A DNA stretch of 64,000 nt, from contig CAVNZM010000016.1 of assembly GCA_963693365.1 (NCBI GenBank), positions 4,340,001 to 4,404,000 of the forward strand, written 5' to 3'. The DNA is from Amoebidium appalachense. Its lineage: Eukaryota > Ichthyosporea. Shown here piece by piece: positions 11,717 through 32,150 of the stretch. Both the position numbers and the translations under genes were made by a program. Every line of letters starts with the position of its first letter. Within the stretch, counting starts at the first letter, position 1. The notes under the pieces are model-generated. The model saw only the letters and a program-made list of their open reading frames with translations, did not search any database and was not told the origin of the DNA.

Positions 11717-12342
11717 GTTAGTCGTTAATGCAATGCAGGCGACAAAACATTCTTTTTTTGGCCCGCCCTACAACACGTTCCTGAGCAGTGTGGCGCAGTC
11801 ACACAGTGGCGTTCGGCGAGTCCGACACCACCGATGTAATGCACAACTCAAAAAACAACTTGCCTAGCCCGTCGGGTAGGGCCTTATGAAAAGATCCCGT
11901 ACGCGTGTATCTAGGTGATATTCAGGGGCACGTTGGATACCAGATATATCTGGTGATAATCAGGGCACCCCCGAGATCTATCCGGTGATATTCTGGGGGG
12001 GTGCAATTGATATATCAAAATGGATCTCTGAAGAGGTGATATATCCTGCGCTCAGAGGCGGGATATATCACGTCCACCTAGGGGGTATTATAGGAGTTGT
12101 CTATGTGTTGTGGGGTTTCCACTAGGGAGTTTTGCCGCCAAAGGCTGCCAATCAAGCAAGAGGAAAACAAGCCAAAAGAAGTAATGAATGTTACAATAGC
12201 CATATTTGGGCAGTTGGATTTCACATCGAACCAATGTGCCAAGCTCCCGCCACACATACGCCTGGAAACTACCAATCACTCAAGTTCCCGCCCCAGACAG
12301 GCGGTTTTGACAGTTGACACATGTGCAACTTCTTTTCATCGG

Positions 12343-12348
12343 TATAAA
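12343..12348 (+). promoter_or_regulatory. TATA box
   Basis: TATAAA lies 94 bases before the ATG at 12437. CCAAT motifs occur upstream at about 12228 and 12269. This spacing would give a short leader for the ORF that follows. Confidence 0.5.
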
Positions 12349-12436
12349 GAGTGGTTTTGGGGCTTTCTCGGTCAGTTCTCCCACTTCAGACACGTTTACT
12401 TTTTGTGAAACCAAGCGTTCTTAACCACGCGCAGTC

Positions 12437-12665
12437 ATGTCTGCCGCCGCCTTCTCTATGGCGGCCATTATCGGCACTGGCGAGAGTGCCCCCGTCGAGT
12501 CCAACATGCAGATGGACACCAGTGTTGTGCCTGAAACTGTACCGTTGTTCCTGAAGTAACCCAGCAAGTCGCGGCCCGGGCCCAACTCAACGCGTTGTTC
12601 GCCTCCCAGTCGGCCAATTTGCCCAAGGGTGCAGCCATCGAACGGGCACGCAAGATGCAGACGAA
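12437..12665 (+). pseudogene. Ala/Val/Gln-rich ORF broken by one frameshift
   Basis: ATG at 12437 opens a frame beginning MSAAAFSMAAIIGTGESA that stops at 12557-12559. A second frame overlapping the last codons continues coding-like sequence (VAARAQLNALFASQSANL, then RARKMQTKKPP) up to the (AC)n tract, where GT follows. One base lost near 12538-12542 would account for the switch. No domain is recognised. It may be the first exon of a host gene or the first ORF of the surrounding element. Confidence 0.4.
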
Positions 12666-12676
12666 AAAGCCGCCCA

Positions 12677-12794
<118 letters not shown>

Positions 12795-13066
12795 CGTGCG
12801 CACACGTGTATTCGCCTTAGATATTCGGGTGATAAGCTAAGTCAGTAAGTTGTCTGGACTGGATACTTGGGCCTGATAATCAGGGCACAAATAGGATACT
12901 TTTGATATATCTTTTGATATTCAGGGAGGTTTTTGGGATATGTTGAGATGATACTCAGGGCACTCGCGACGGGATATTCTGGGGGCCTTTGCGATATTTT
13001 CGTGATATATATCCAGGTTGATACTCAGGGCGAAAAACAGGATATTTTTATAAGGCCCTACCGTCG

Positions 13067-14683
<1,617 letters not shown>

Positions 14684-15773
14684 ATGGCTAAGGCGCGCAA
14701 AGGACGGCGGTGGGTGGAAAAGAAGCAGGTGGCTAGATGGCTAGGGTTGGTTGTTAGTTTAGTTTGCGTGCGGCGGTGCCTCATGTACTCACGGTTGTCC
14801 AGCCGGTGTATGGTGCCGTACACGGCGGGAACTGGCGTAGCTTTGCGCGGTTAATGGGTCGGCAGCTACGCATTATCGGTAAAACCATGGGTATAATAGG
14901 CCGGCTTCCCCGCACGGAAATCTGGCCGAGCCTATCACGGCCACTCTCATCACAGATGCTGCCACCTCACACGGGTGGGGGGCAGTACTACAGTTAGGCC
15001 TACCAACCACGCAGGTTGTGGAGGCTTTTGGTCGTTGGGCGGAGAGCGATGCACCGCGGGCGGCTGCAGTGGCGGAGTGCGAGGGCCTACTCGAGGCCTA
15101 CCGCAGGCCCGAAATGTAGGCCCTAATCCAACGCCAGCGCGTATACGCTGGCAGTCACACGCCCAGGCCGCGTTGGGCGCGGTGCGCAAAAAGGGCAGCA
15201 GCAGCCCCGCCATGCCGCGAGTGCTATCTATAGCAGCTGCTGCAGTTGTGTTTGGAAAAGGGGCTCCCCTGGCCCCAAGAGCTGTCATACATTCCGGGCG
15301 AAGTGAATGCCTGTGCGGATTGGTTGTCGCGGATTGATCCCCGGGCCGCCACGAGTGGTCAGTTACCCCTGCGGGGGTCGAGCGTATCGATAGACACTCG
15401 GAGAATTGCACACGGCGGTGGATCGGTTTGCTACACCCGTGACAGCAGTCAAACCCACGTTTCACACCTGGACCGCGGTGGTCCCCGTGAGCGGTGGGCA
15501 GGATGGGCTTGCCACCGAATGGCAGGCCCCCAGCTGGTGGGTGCCACCGTTTCCGTTGATCAAGCGGACAGTGGCGAAGATTCAGCGGGAACGTTCGCCG
15601 GGAATATTAGTGGTCCCGGTGTGGGACACCGCCTTATTGTGCAAGGGATTGCACAGGCCCACACGGACCTAGCCCCCGAAGAAGTGGTGTTTCCGGTCGG
15701 TGTCCGGTCTTGGCGAATGCGTGCGAAGCTTCCTATTGGACGGCAGCACCCGTCCCCCTTAATGATTGGATGA
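14684..15773 (+). pseudogene. Degenerate DIRS-like retroelement: end of reverse transcriptase, RNase H and following domain
   Basis: Coding is spread over several frames. 14684-14854 encodes WVEKKQVARWLGLVVSL, like the end of a DIRS/Ngaro reverse transcriptase. 14901-15119 encodes RNase H with LITDAATSHGWGAVLQLG and the acidic AECEGLLEAYRR helix. About 15160-15260 (AALGAVRKKGSSSPAM) and then about 15255-15335 (LSYIPGEVNACADWLSRI) complete it. 15409-15672 encodes VDRFA, then WWVPPFPLIKRTVAKI and GILVVPVW, typical of the region after RNase H in DIRS elements. At least three frameshifts and an in-frame stop are present. The N-terminal reverse transcriptase part and the tyrosine recombinase are missing. 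It is not functional. Confidence 0.8.
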
Positions 15774-17358
<1,585 letters not shown>

Positions 17359-17393
<35 letters not shown>

Positions 17394-17519
17394 TTCTAGA
17401 GACCTTGTCCTGTGGGTCCTGTTTCTGCTGCGTGAGTTTTTCTTTTTTCTTTCTTTCTTTTTTTTTTTTTTTCTGTGGTGGTGGCGGAGGGGGGGGGGGG
17501 GGGGGGGGGGGAGGGGGGG

Positions 17520-17553
<34 letters not shown>

Positions 17554-17669
17554 TGCGATTGGCACACATGCACACACACACACAGACAACACACACAAAC
17601 ACCCAGTGGCAAACGAGCACAAAATCCAAATGTACACACAGAAACATGCACACATTTTTCGCACAGCCC

Positions 17670-17717
<48 letters not shown>

Positions 17718-17799
17718 AAAAAAAAAAAAAAAACTACGGCAGACCAAGAAAAGGAACCACAGGACGGGAGGGGGGGGGGGGGGGGGGGGGGGGAAGGAA

Positions 17800-17842
<43 letters not shown>

Positions 17843-17875
17843 GACACACACATAACGTGCACCGTGACACAGAGG

Positions 17876-17907
<32 letters not shown>

Positions 17908-18111
17908 TCGTGATACACACACGTGCACACACACACACCACACACACACACCGAGTGACAAACGAACACCAATTTGATATCCAAACGCGCACATGCACAC
18001 ACTCCCCCCCCCCCCCCCCCCCCCCCTCCCCCCGTCTTGCGGTTCCTTTTTTTCCGGGCTACGGGGGTTTTTTTTTTTGTTTTTTTTTTTTGTGGGGGGG
18101 GGGGGGGGGGG

Positions 18112-18147
<36 letters not shown>

Positions 18148-18330
18148 CGGGGCGGCCCCACACACACCGTGCACTGTCAGACACGGACACACACACACAC
18201 ACACACCTTGTGATACACACACGTGCACACACACACACAAACATACCCAGTGACAAACGAAAACAAAATCCAAATGTACACACAGATATACTATGCACAC
18301 ATTTTCGCACAGAAAGGCGCATAGAGCCAG
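17359..18330. repeat. Tandem array: poly-C, spacer, poly-G, (AC)n, conserved tail, with one flipped spacer
   Basis: The conserved tail (CAGTG-CAAACGA-CA, AAATCCAAATGTACACACAG, CATGCACACATTTTCGCACAG) occurs near 17608-17666, in diverged form near 17950-18000, and again near 18248-18313. The spacer between poly-C and poly-G at 17733-17768 (CTACGGCAGACC-AAGAAAAGGAACC) is the reverse complement of the spacer at 18033-18066 (GTCTTGCGGTTCC, then CCGGGCTACGG). No coding sequence is present. Confidence 0.75.
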
Positions 18331-18421
18331 GGAGTTTTAATAAGGCACGTGTCCGGGCACCGTGGGTTCATTAATGTAAACAGTTTCCCTCTTTCTTAGC
18401 CGGTTGCACACACTCGCACAC

Positions 18422-18513
<92 letters not shown>

Positions 18514-18911
18514 CACAAACACCAAACACACACACACACACAGAAGGACAGGACACTCTCCCACTCCTCCCAACCCCCCGGGCCCCCCCCAAACACACAG
18601 ACACACACACACACACCGTACGCACACACGTTGACTTTTTCGGCCTGTTGATTGATAACCGTATGTATCGGAGGGAGGACTTAAAGCTATTCAGAAAAGA
18701 ATTCTTATCTGCTGCACAAAAGGGCTTTTCTTGTGCACAATGCATATGATAATTACTAGCCTAAGTAGGGAAGCCACAGTCCCCCCCCCGAATCCTCCCC
18801 TCCCCCTCCCCCCCCCCCCTCCCCCCCCCCCCCTCCCCCCTTCTCCCCACCCGTTCCCCCCCCACCCCCCACCCCCTCCCCTCGCCACGTATGGTTCACG
18901 GGATAATAAAA
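18331..18911. repeat. (AC)n and poly-C stretch
   Basis: (AC)n covers 18422-18541, with more AC at 18593-18629. C-rich sequence covers 18780-18888. The short unique parts show nothing recognisable. Confidence 0.75.
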
Positions 18912-20955
<2,044 letters not shown>

Positions 20956-21552
20956 GTATCCGGACACGCATGGACAAATTTAAGCTCCTTTTGTATTTTT
21001 GTTTTCGTATTTTATTTTTGTGTTTCCCTTGTCAGACTAGGCATAGGGGACGTCGTGTTCGTAATAACACCTCATACAAGATCCTTTTTGGAATTTTTCG
21101 TAGTGGTTCAAGTTGGTTTGAATTGTCACGGTTACCTTGTTTGTTTGGCCGAGTTGCTTGCTATTGTTGTTCATTTTTTTAATTTTATTTTATTTTATTT
21201 TTTTTTGTTCTAGCTACATGCTGTGTTGTAGTTGACATTAACACAAGAGCGTATTAATATTACTGCTTGGAGCAAGTTTATTCTGCCGCCGTGAGCAGAA
21301 TAGTTCTGCTTTGCGGAATGACCCTGCTAAAAGCAGGATGATTCTGCTCAAAGCTAAGATGGTGGAAAAGAAGAAGAACGAGAAGAAGTAGAAATCACTA
21401 ATAGAAATCATGACGGAAAAAAACCCACAAACAAGCACCAACAGTATACTATGCTATATATTGTTAGTAACCAACCTATTTTCTTACCACCTGCCCGCCG
21501 TTTTAGGCTCAGTTGGTTTTCAGCATCACTGACTCGTAGCCCCTCCTCCTCC

Positions 21553-21602
<50 letters not shown>

Positions 21603-22424
21603 CCCCGCCCCTCCCCCCCCCCCCCCCCCCTTCCCCCATCCCCCCCTCCCCACCCCCCCTTAACCTCCTCCTTCCCTACCCTTACGATTGCGACCGATTA
21701 CTAGCCCCTTCACCGGGGTATGCAGTATATCTCACCTTTCACGTGCGGCCCCACGATACATACATTATCGGCATGATTGGAGTTTCAATTTTCTCCGATT
21801 ACCCTTAATATGTTAATTGTGTTGGGCTACACTTCCACGGCATTAGAGGGGCTGCAAAACTAAATTTTCATCGAGTCCGCTATTGAATGATTAGAGAAAA
21901 GGGATACCGGCCTAGGTCTGTCCCCATGACTGGCAGTCAGCGGCCCCGAAAAAAGACTTTAAAAACATGTGAATACTAGAATACCAAAGTCGATAAGGGA
22001 TTCTTGGATTCACGGAACGGGGGGGAAGGGGGGAGGGGGAGGGTAGAGGTGGGGGGCAGGAAGGGGAGGAAGAGAAGGAGGAGGAGGGGGTGGGGGTGGG
22101 GGGGGGAGAAATAAAAAGTTGAATTAGTATTAACATCGAATTCGATGCCGCCCCCTGGTGGTTCCCCCCTCCCCGGACCTTCGGGGGATGAGGGATCCAC
22201 CTACTCCCGGGGCGGATGGGTCATCACCCCCCCCCCCCCCCCCTCCCCCCCCTTCCCCCCCCCCCCCCCTTCCCCCCTCTCCCTCCCTCCTCCCCCTCCC
22301 CCCTCTTCCCGCCTCCCCCTCCCCCCGCTCCCCTCCCTTCAAAGGTTAAACAACAGAGGTGGGTGGACTACCGCCCTTCTCCTCCAGGGCGAGAGACCCA
22401 TCTCGGCTGGTACGGTGTTGAGCC

Positions 22425-22462
<38 letters not shown>

Positions 22463-22708
22463 CCCCCTCCACAGGCGCACGAGCGCGTGCGTGCACACTT
22501 GATGGCCAAACATCTATCTGCCCCTTGATACCACACACCAACCTGTATTTGTTCGGGTCAACAATGATTGTGATTTTAGATTTTGGGAGGCAACGTTTTT
22601 GTGCTCGTCGCGAACGGTTCGTGAGTGTGGGGCAGTGCCCCCCCCCCCACCTCCCCCCCCCCCCCCCCCCCCCCCCCACCGGGAAGGGAGGGAGGGGGGG
22701 GGGGGGGG

Positions 22709-22741
<33 letters not shown>

Positions 22742-24292
22742 TGACCGCAATCTGTGGTCTGAGTTTCAGTTGACCAAGTGATTTGCTTAGCTTCAGTGTT
22801 TACGTATATATTTGGGGATGTATGTAAACCGTTGCTGAATTCTGCCATTCTCAAATTTTGATAATGATATCTGATATAGTCCTCCCCCCTCCCCCCAGCC
22901 CCATGTGTGCGTGTGGGGACACTAAAGACGGGCCTCCTCATGCCCGACGAGGGGAAGGGGGAGGGGGGGGGGGGGGGGAGGGGGAGGGGGGGGGGGGGGG
23001 GGGGAGCATCGCCGTAGCCTGAGTTTTGGATCAAGGACTCCTCGAAGGAAGACCCAACAGTTACTACTTCGGTGGGTGGTGGGTCATATCCCCCGCCCCC
23101 TCCCCCCCTTCCCCCTCCTCCCCCTCCCCCCCCCCCCTGCAACCCCCCTCCATCCCCACCCCAATCCCCCTCTCTTCCCCCCTCCCCTCCCCTCACCCAC
23201 CCTAACCTACCCTCCCCAGCCCCCCCCCCCCCCCCCCCCCCCCCCTTCTCTCAAAAAAAAAAAAGAAAAAGAAAAGGAAAGAAACGTCACCACTACCCCC
23301 TCCCCCCCGCCTCCGCCCCCTCCCCCCCCTTCCCTCCCGCCCCCCTCTCTCACTCCCCCATCCCCTCCCCCCTCCTCCCTCCGTTTCCAAATCAGCGCTT
23401 CATTAGCACTATACTCTTGCGCTGGCAAATCAACAGCATTCGATTTTCACTTCACACTCAACCTACCGCAAACACACATTGTGCACTGCAAAAGTCTCAG
23501 TAATTTTACTGTTACAGGGAATATGGATGAAGACATGACGACTTAATTTTACTGTTACAGGGAATATGGAGCACTGCAAAAGTCTCAGTAATTTTACTGT
23601 TACAGGGAATATGGATGAAGACATGACGACTTTCAGAAGAAAGAACAATGGAATATCCATCTTGTTGTGTCTATGGCAACTGTATATACTGTGTATATCC
23701 CTTTTTGGCCCTGTCTGATGCCCAGATCGATGGAAATAAAATCCATTTTTTTAAAATAAAATTCAATCCAATCCCTGTCTGAACTGCCTCACGGGCTGGC
23801 TGAGAAAAGATTTCAGTTGTTGTTAGGGCAGTTGGGAAGTTGGGGGGGAAGTATGGGGGGAAGGCGGGGAGAGGGGGGGGGGGGGGGGGGTAAGGGGGAG
23901 TTCGGTTTTTTTTTCGGTTTTTTTTTTGGGGGGGGGGGGGGGGGAGAGGGAGAGAGTTGGTTGAAGGGGGGAGGGAGGGGGAAGGGGTAGTTATTATAGG
24001 GCTTTCTCCCCGATCCCCTCTCCCCGGGGATTGGGGGCACCTGCCGGTATGGGTCGGTTCCCCCCCCCCCCCCCCCCCCCCCCTCCCCCCGCCCCAGCTG
24101 ACAGTAGGGGTGATGGGTTCTTCTTTAAACCCCCCTCATCCACTCATTCCCCAATCCGAGATCTTCAGACATGTGGAATCGTATGTCAATATGTCTCCAA
24201 GTTGACCATGAAGGTTGCATGTTCATGCCAAAAGCCCAACTGTAAGGTAGCAGCATGCTGAATGTCTGTCACAGTTTGATTACAGGGCAGGT

Positions 24293-24327
<35 letters not shown>

Positions 24328-24836
24328 GGATGGTGAGGGGGGGTTCTTTTGATCAGCAGCAGCACCGCAGGTTGTATGTGCTAGGTGTCAAAGGGGTACA
24401 GGAGGCATTGTCCCACGGCCAATACTACGCGGACATTAGATTTTCTAGTAAGCACCCTTTGGGAAGAACTTTCGGGATGCAATTTCCAAACGAATCGTAT
24501 ATGAAATGCCGCCAATCACAGCCTGAATGTCTGCCGCATCCAATGGCTATAAGACCCAGGCTCTCCCAGGCCTGCATCCCCCCCCCCCCCCCCCCCCTCC
24601 CTACCCGCTCCCCCTTCCCCTCCCCTCCTCCTCTTCCCCCCTCCCCCCCCCCCAACCCCCCCATCCCCCCCCCCTCGGCCGCCGCCTCTCCTCTCGCCCT
24701 TCCGAAACCCCTCGGACCAGGCTCCCCATCCTGCTACAGCCTAGTTCTGACACCGTAGCATGGGTCCCCCCCCCCCCCCCCCCCCCCCCCCCTTTTACCC
24801 ATCAACCCACCCACCCCCTCCCCCTCAATCCGCACC

Positions 24837-24873
<37 letters not shown>

Positions 24874-25441
24874 CTCCCCAGTGAAGGATTACGGCGGTGC
24901 GTGCAAGCAACACTTCATCTAGTACCCGGGAGGTGAAGCCGCAGGCATCCTGGTATTCCTGGTATTTACCATTAATGGTGAATCCTGGTATTTACGTTGA
25001 ATGGTGAAAGTGCGTGTTCAGCGCATCAACCCTCAAGGAAGTTTTATGTTACCAAAAAGTATTTGTCTCAGTATGAACACAATCAGAAAGTTGTGCCCAT
25101 TGTAGTAGGCCCCCCGAAATCACCTGCTTCCAATCTGGAATTGTCTGGTCTCTAGCCGAATGTGGATCCCTCCCCTGCGGGAGGAGTTCATACGTTAGAC
25201 ACACAGCTGACGGGTCTCAGTCTGTACAGCCTGCCCCATGCAATGCTACTTGTCACACCACCGTGGCTCTACCCAGCCCTTACATCCCCCCCCCCCCCCC
25301 CCCTCCTCTCCCCTCAAGTTACGAGTCATCCAACCGGGTCCGATCGTACCTGTCCAAACTTGATGGGGCCCGTGAGTCGACCTCACCTCCCCCCTCCCCC
25401 CCCCCCCCCACTCCCCCCTCCCCCCCCCCCTCCCCAATCTC

Positions 25442-25472
<31 letters not shown>

Positions 25473-25967
25473 ACCACCACCACCACCACCACCACCACCA
25501 CCACCACCCACCCACCCACACACACACACACACATACAGAAAAAAAAAAGTTTGAAAAAGAAAATCCTCACCCCGCAGAAAACAAGCAAAGAAACCCACC
25601 TCCTTCAGAAATCATCACCCCCCCCCCCCCCCCCCCCTTCCCACGCACCCCCTTCAACCCCTCCAGGCCCCCAGAGTCGGAGGTTCCTTTCCCAGGCTCC
25701 GTTCATATACCCCCCCCCCCCCCCCCCCCCCCCTCAGGCTCCCCTCCTCTTCCCCTTCCCTTTCCGAGGCGAGGAAGGGATGGACGGGGGAGGGTGTCGG
25801 GGTGGGGGTTGAGGAGCTTTATGATTGATTAAACCACGGAGGACTATCGAGATTGAAAGTTCAGTTCTCATCAGGCTCACGGGAAAAAGGTCACCTCGGT
25901 TACCCATTGAAACTGAATTCACATTCAGGCAGTCATGTTCTCTAGATCTTGTGGGAGGGTTTTTTCT

Positions 25968-26010
<43 letters not shown>

Positions 26011-26750
26011 AGCGTGTTTGTGTGTGTGGAGGGAGGAGGTGGAGGGCAAGGGGGAGGGGGGAAGGGGGGTGTAATAATGATCAGGGAATCTTTAAAGTGA
26101 AAAAAATGGGGACCGGGGAGGGGGGGGGGGGGGGGGGGGGGGGCGTGGCCCACATAAAGGTCGTGGGAACGGGCGGGGGGCAGGGGGGGGGGGGGGGGGG
26201 GGGGGGCAAGACACGGAAGGGGGAGGGGGAGGGGGCAGTAGAGAATGATTTTATTGAAATCCCCCCGGATACCCCCTCCCCCTCCCCCTCCCCCTTCTCC
26301 TCTCCCCCCCGGGGACCCACCTGTCCGAGTGGTGGTGGTGGTGGTGGTGGTGGTGGTGCCGTGGTGGGGGGCCGCGTACGCAAAATGTAGGAGCCGGAGC
26401 AGAGTCACAGTGGTGTGAAAGGTAGCACATCGATTGCACAGTCTGTACAGACTGAGACCTTTTAGCTCCGTGTCTCACGTATGAATTCCTCTTGCAGGGA
26501 GGGACTCATATTCGACTGAGAACAGAAATGTCTGATTGGGAACAGGGACACGACAGACTGATTAGTCTACACCGTGGGGGAATAAATCCTATTAGTCCAA
26601 CACACAAGACTTCCTATTGGCTAAGTACGCACCCGAACCTTATATGCCATCATTGAATTTCTATTGGTGTAGCAGGACTCGGGTGGAGGTGCTAGGTGAG
26701 TTGTGCCTTGTACGCACGATCGTGAAGTTTCATTTGGGGGGCCGGGGAGT

Positions 26751-26781
<31 letters not shown>

Positions 26782-27199
26782 GGGGAGGGGGGGGGGGGGG
26801 GGGCCGGGGAGGGGAGGGGGACTCGGAAGTGCACGGGTGGGATCAAAAGCAATGCCCCCCTCCCCCTCTCCTCTTTCCCCCCTCCCCCCCCCCCCTCCCC
26901 CCCCCCCCCCGACATCTTAGTACCTTTGCCTATGAGCGCCGCAAATGGAATCGGATTGGAGCGATGCTATTGTGCTCACCTAAAGTATCACGAAATGTTT
27001 TGTGCGTAGTAATGATTCTGACGGTATCGCGGAAACATAGTGTGTGTCCTAGTGTGTGTTTGTTTTTGACAATGTGTGTGTGTGCACGACATCGTACCGT
27101 CGCATGATATATTCGGCATTGAATTCTGTGTGTGTGTGAACACTGTCGCAATCAGTGTGTGGATGAATGCCAGAATGGTCGCAACAATTGCAACTGGTA

Positions 27200-27268
<69 letters not shown>

Positions 27269-27324
27269 ACAGTGTGTGCACGTGTGTGTGTTCGGAGTGG
27301 AAGTGTGTGCGTGTGTGTGTACAC

Positions 27325-27371
<47 letters not shown>

Positions 27372-27703
27372 ACGTGTGTGTGAGTGTGTGTGACGCTGTG
27401 TGTGAACGGGTGTGTGTGCGTGCACGCGCATGCGTGCGTGCATGATTGCCACACGGTTTGTAAATGCTGAATTCGAGGATGTGTGTGCTATCCTGAGTTG
27501 CCACAATCACATTCAATCTGTATGTGTCTTAGCCCGGGCACACGTGTCATGTGTCCTCCGTAGCAAGTGCTGGGATATGTAGGTGTGAATGTTTTGTGTT
27601 GGTGTGTTGTTAGCCATGCATGCGTGCACGTGTGTACGCCAGAATGAGCGGAGGGAGGGGGGGGGGGGGGGGGGGGGGGGGAGGGGGGGGAGGGGGGGGG
27701 GGG

Positions 27704-27742
<39 letters not shown>

Positions 27743-28104
27743 GGGGGGGGGGGGGGGGGTTCTGAGAGAGATGCGAAGAGCCTCGGGGGACACGGGGGCA
27801 TGGGGGCTCGAGAAAGAAAAAGACGGAGAGGGACGCAGGATGTCTGCCGCTTATATTGTGCCACCATCATTTTGTGCATATACTGTGTGGCCCAACAAGC
27901 GAGCGAGCGTGCGTGCGTGGGTGTTGGTGAACGCCGTATGTGCATACATGTGCACGTGTTTATTTCAATGTTTTCTCCTGGTTTTGTTTGGCGTGTGTGT
28001 GCCGAGTGTGAGGCTTAGTTTGTATGTCAACGGATTGCACTTGAGTGCCTGTAGTGCATCTGAATGTTCGTGCTTAGCCTAGCGCTAACAATTTTTTTTT
28101 TCTA
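20956..28104. repeat. Homopolymer-dominated region with small unique islands
   Basis: C runs dominate 21556-25735 and G runs dominate 25970-27770, with GT tracts at 27199-27375. A (CCA)n tract lies at 25472-25508 and a (GGT)n tract at 26330-26357. Unique islands at about 24340-24590 and 25826-25960 have short open frames that look weakly coding (for example RTIEIESSVLIRLTGKR at about 25841), but none joins into a gene. An AT-rich segment at about 23730-23765 with AATAAAATCCATTTTT may be the 3' end of an old retroposon. Confidence 0.6.
23483..23632. repeat. 62-bp duplication with a partial third copy
   Basis: The unit GCACTGCAAAAGTCTCAGT, then TTTTACTGTTACAGGGAATATGG, then ATGAAGACATGACGACTT occurs at 23483-23544 and about 23571-23632. 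A truncated copy (TTTTACTGTTACAGGG...) lies between them. Confidence 0.8.
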
Positions 28105-29835
<1,731 letters not shown>

Positions 29836-31903
29836 GCCGGTCGGGACCAGTGGTGTCGCGGGCGCTTTCCCGCCGTCACGGTGCATGTCAGCATGTGGCT
29901 GAGGCTACTATCCGCGACACTTGAGTTGATCATGAGCACGTGCACTGCAAGCTCAGGATGATCGGCGAGTCACATAAGATCAACCAAGTTCTTGATCGGT
30001 GCACGTGTACCTCCAGCAGATGTGAGGACTCGAAGTGTGGAGGGGCAAACTTGAAGAAAGACCTACCAAGAGTGTCCCAAAACACCAAATGCTCTTTCTT
30101 CAACGCAAGCCGTGGGCATTCTCTTGAAGCATAACAGCTTGTGCCTTGGATTACCCTTGAAACCGCGCGTGTAATGCATGATGCCGCGGGCCACCGTGGG
30201 CTTGAACGAACACAGACTTGGTATGTACATCTACTGATTGACGTCACGAAAGCAGACAAGGGGCTCTGTGATAGGTCAAAAAGTGTCAACTTTTATCCCG
30301 TAAAAACGGTGGAATGCAGGCCTTCGTGCCAGCTGCATTCCAATTTTTAAAAATGGTAGGGTACTTTTTAGAAACCTTTTTACGTAATTTACACATCACC
30401 TATGACAAACATCTGTAAGGTCCTAGCTTTGAAATAAACTAAATTCATATACATACATACGTATTAGGATTTGAAGCCATGATTTACATATCTTAGGGCT
30501 GCCACTTGTAGGCCACGAGACTCTGAGAGGTCACATTCCCCAGACATGGAATGAAGGTCACGAATAAACGTTGACAGCTTTTGATTCCGGCGTTCATCAT
30601 CGGATCAAATGGCCTGGGCAGGGCAGGGCGCCAGTGGGAACCATTGAGGGAGGATAGTATGCACTCTCATTATAACTTTCACGTTGTATACTTACCAATC
30701 AAAAGGAAATGCATGTAGTATGTCTTAGAAGCCATTTTAGCACAAACATACATGGCACTTAAGCTTGATTACAAACAGCGACGATATGCCCGACAACATG
30801 TGCATCCGTGTCTAATATTAATATGACGTAGATAATAGATACTGAAGCAGTGTCAAGTTGTATCAAAATGTCTACAGCACAATAATTGCCAACATAAATG
30901 AAAAACATGGGAAATAACAACCGGCTATTTAATATTATTTTTGGCTTCACGACAAATTATTATAACCATTGCCTTTTAAGGATTCAAGGCTGTGTACTGC
31001 CACGGTGAATATCTCGGACAAAGTTTTTAAAAATTCAGGTGCTTCGGTATCCCAGCCTGGCAGAGTACGGTCACCGTAGCCTCAATCGGAGACGAAGTTT
31101 TGATTGCCTTCTCGATTTGGGTTCGAATTTCTTTGAGCCTATTGACATTACACTTTACATTCATGCACAATACAGTTCACTGTTTGATGACACCTCATAA
31201 GCAAATGTTTTCATAGTTATATATATATCATTATTTGTCTGGATAATAAATTAATCACTTGAAGGCGCCTGAGTCACAGAAGGAAAGACCAGTGACGACA
31301 GCAGGTTGGTCAACAAAATGTATGATATGTATCGAATAGGAAATTGCTTCCGGATCACCCAGGTCCACACTACGCGTGACTAAAGGATTAGAAAGTTGAG
31401 CAAATTTCCTGGAGCGATAAGATGTATATATGTATATATTTAAAAACAAATTATATTTTGTGATTTTGGTACCATTGCTTAGATGAATTGTCTACAAGTT
31501 AAATGTACTCGTTCACATTGAGCAAAAGAACTTCTGAACCAAATCACAAACTGATTCTTAGAACCAATCAAATAGTTACTTGGCATTTGAGAATTGCCAT
31601 TTTCTCTTACGCAATTACGTCACTCCCAGCCTGCGGCCGCATGCCCCAGATTGGCCTAGGCCTTCCGAAGCCAAGTTGGAGCTTGGCACCGTGCAGGCGC
31701 AGATACATTCTAAATTCATGAACCATTTTGGGTACGTGTCAGATTATTTCCAAATTCAACAATAAATTTACTACAAAAACTATAGCGAAAACACATATCT
31801 CTTATTTCTAGCTTATTACTTTTGTGTTTGACTCTCAATTCACAAGGCACACAAATTATCACACTCGGCCAATTGGGAAATGGGACTCCGGTGGCTTTAT
31901 TTG
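29836..31903. other. Unique, repeat-poor DNA upstream of the SH2 gene
   Basis: This is one of the few long stretches without microsatellites. A 55-65 codon frame ending at 30134 encodes CTCTSSRCEDSKCGG in the middle and could be a fragment of a Cys-rich exon. It has no clear splice sites and I do not call it a gene. The rest is AT-rich with no recognisable feature. Confidence 0.4.
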
Positions 31904-31927
31904 ATTGGTTAGCGTGGTACTATATAA
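31904..31927 (+). promoter_or_regulatory. Core promoter of the SH2 gene: inverted CCAAT and TATA box
   Basis: ATTGG at 31904-31908 (inverted CCAAT) is followed by TATATAA at 31921-31927. A direct CCAAT lies at about 31869. The start codon is at 32151, so the leader would be about 200 bases if transcription begins about 30 bases after the TATA box. Confidence 0.6.
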
Positions 31928-32150
31928 ACTCATCAACACACAATTTGCGTGTTACAGAGTGTCCAAAAGTGTACACAGATAAGTAGAAAGCCATCATGTT
32001 GCTTTCCTAACTTTCTCCTCTTTTATCCTCACATAGTACATTTCAAATATTCGAGCTCGTTCTACCTTTTACGCTCTGTTTAGGGACTCACAATTACGGG
32101 GTGTGTACAGAAAAGTTTTAGAAAAAAGCGAGAGAGATCTTTGTGGAAAA

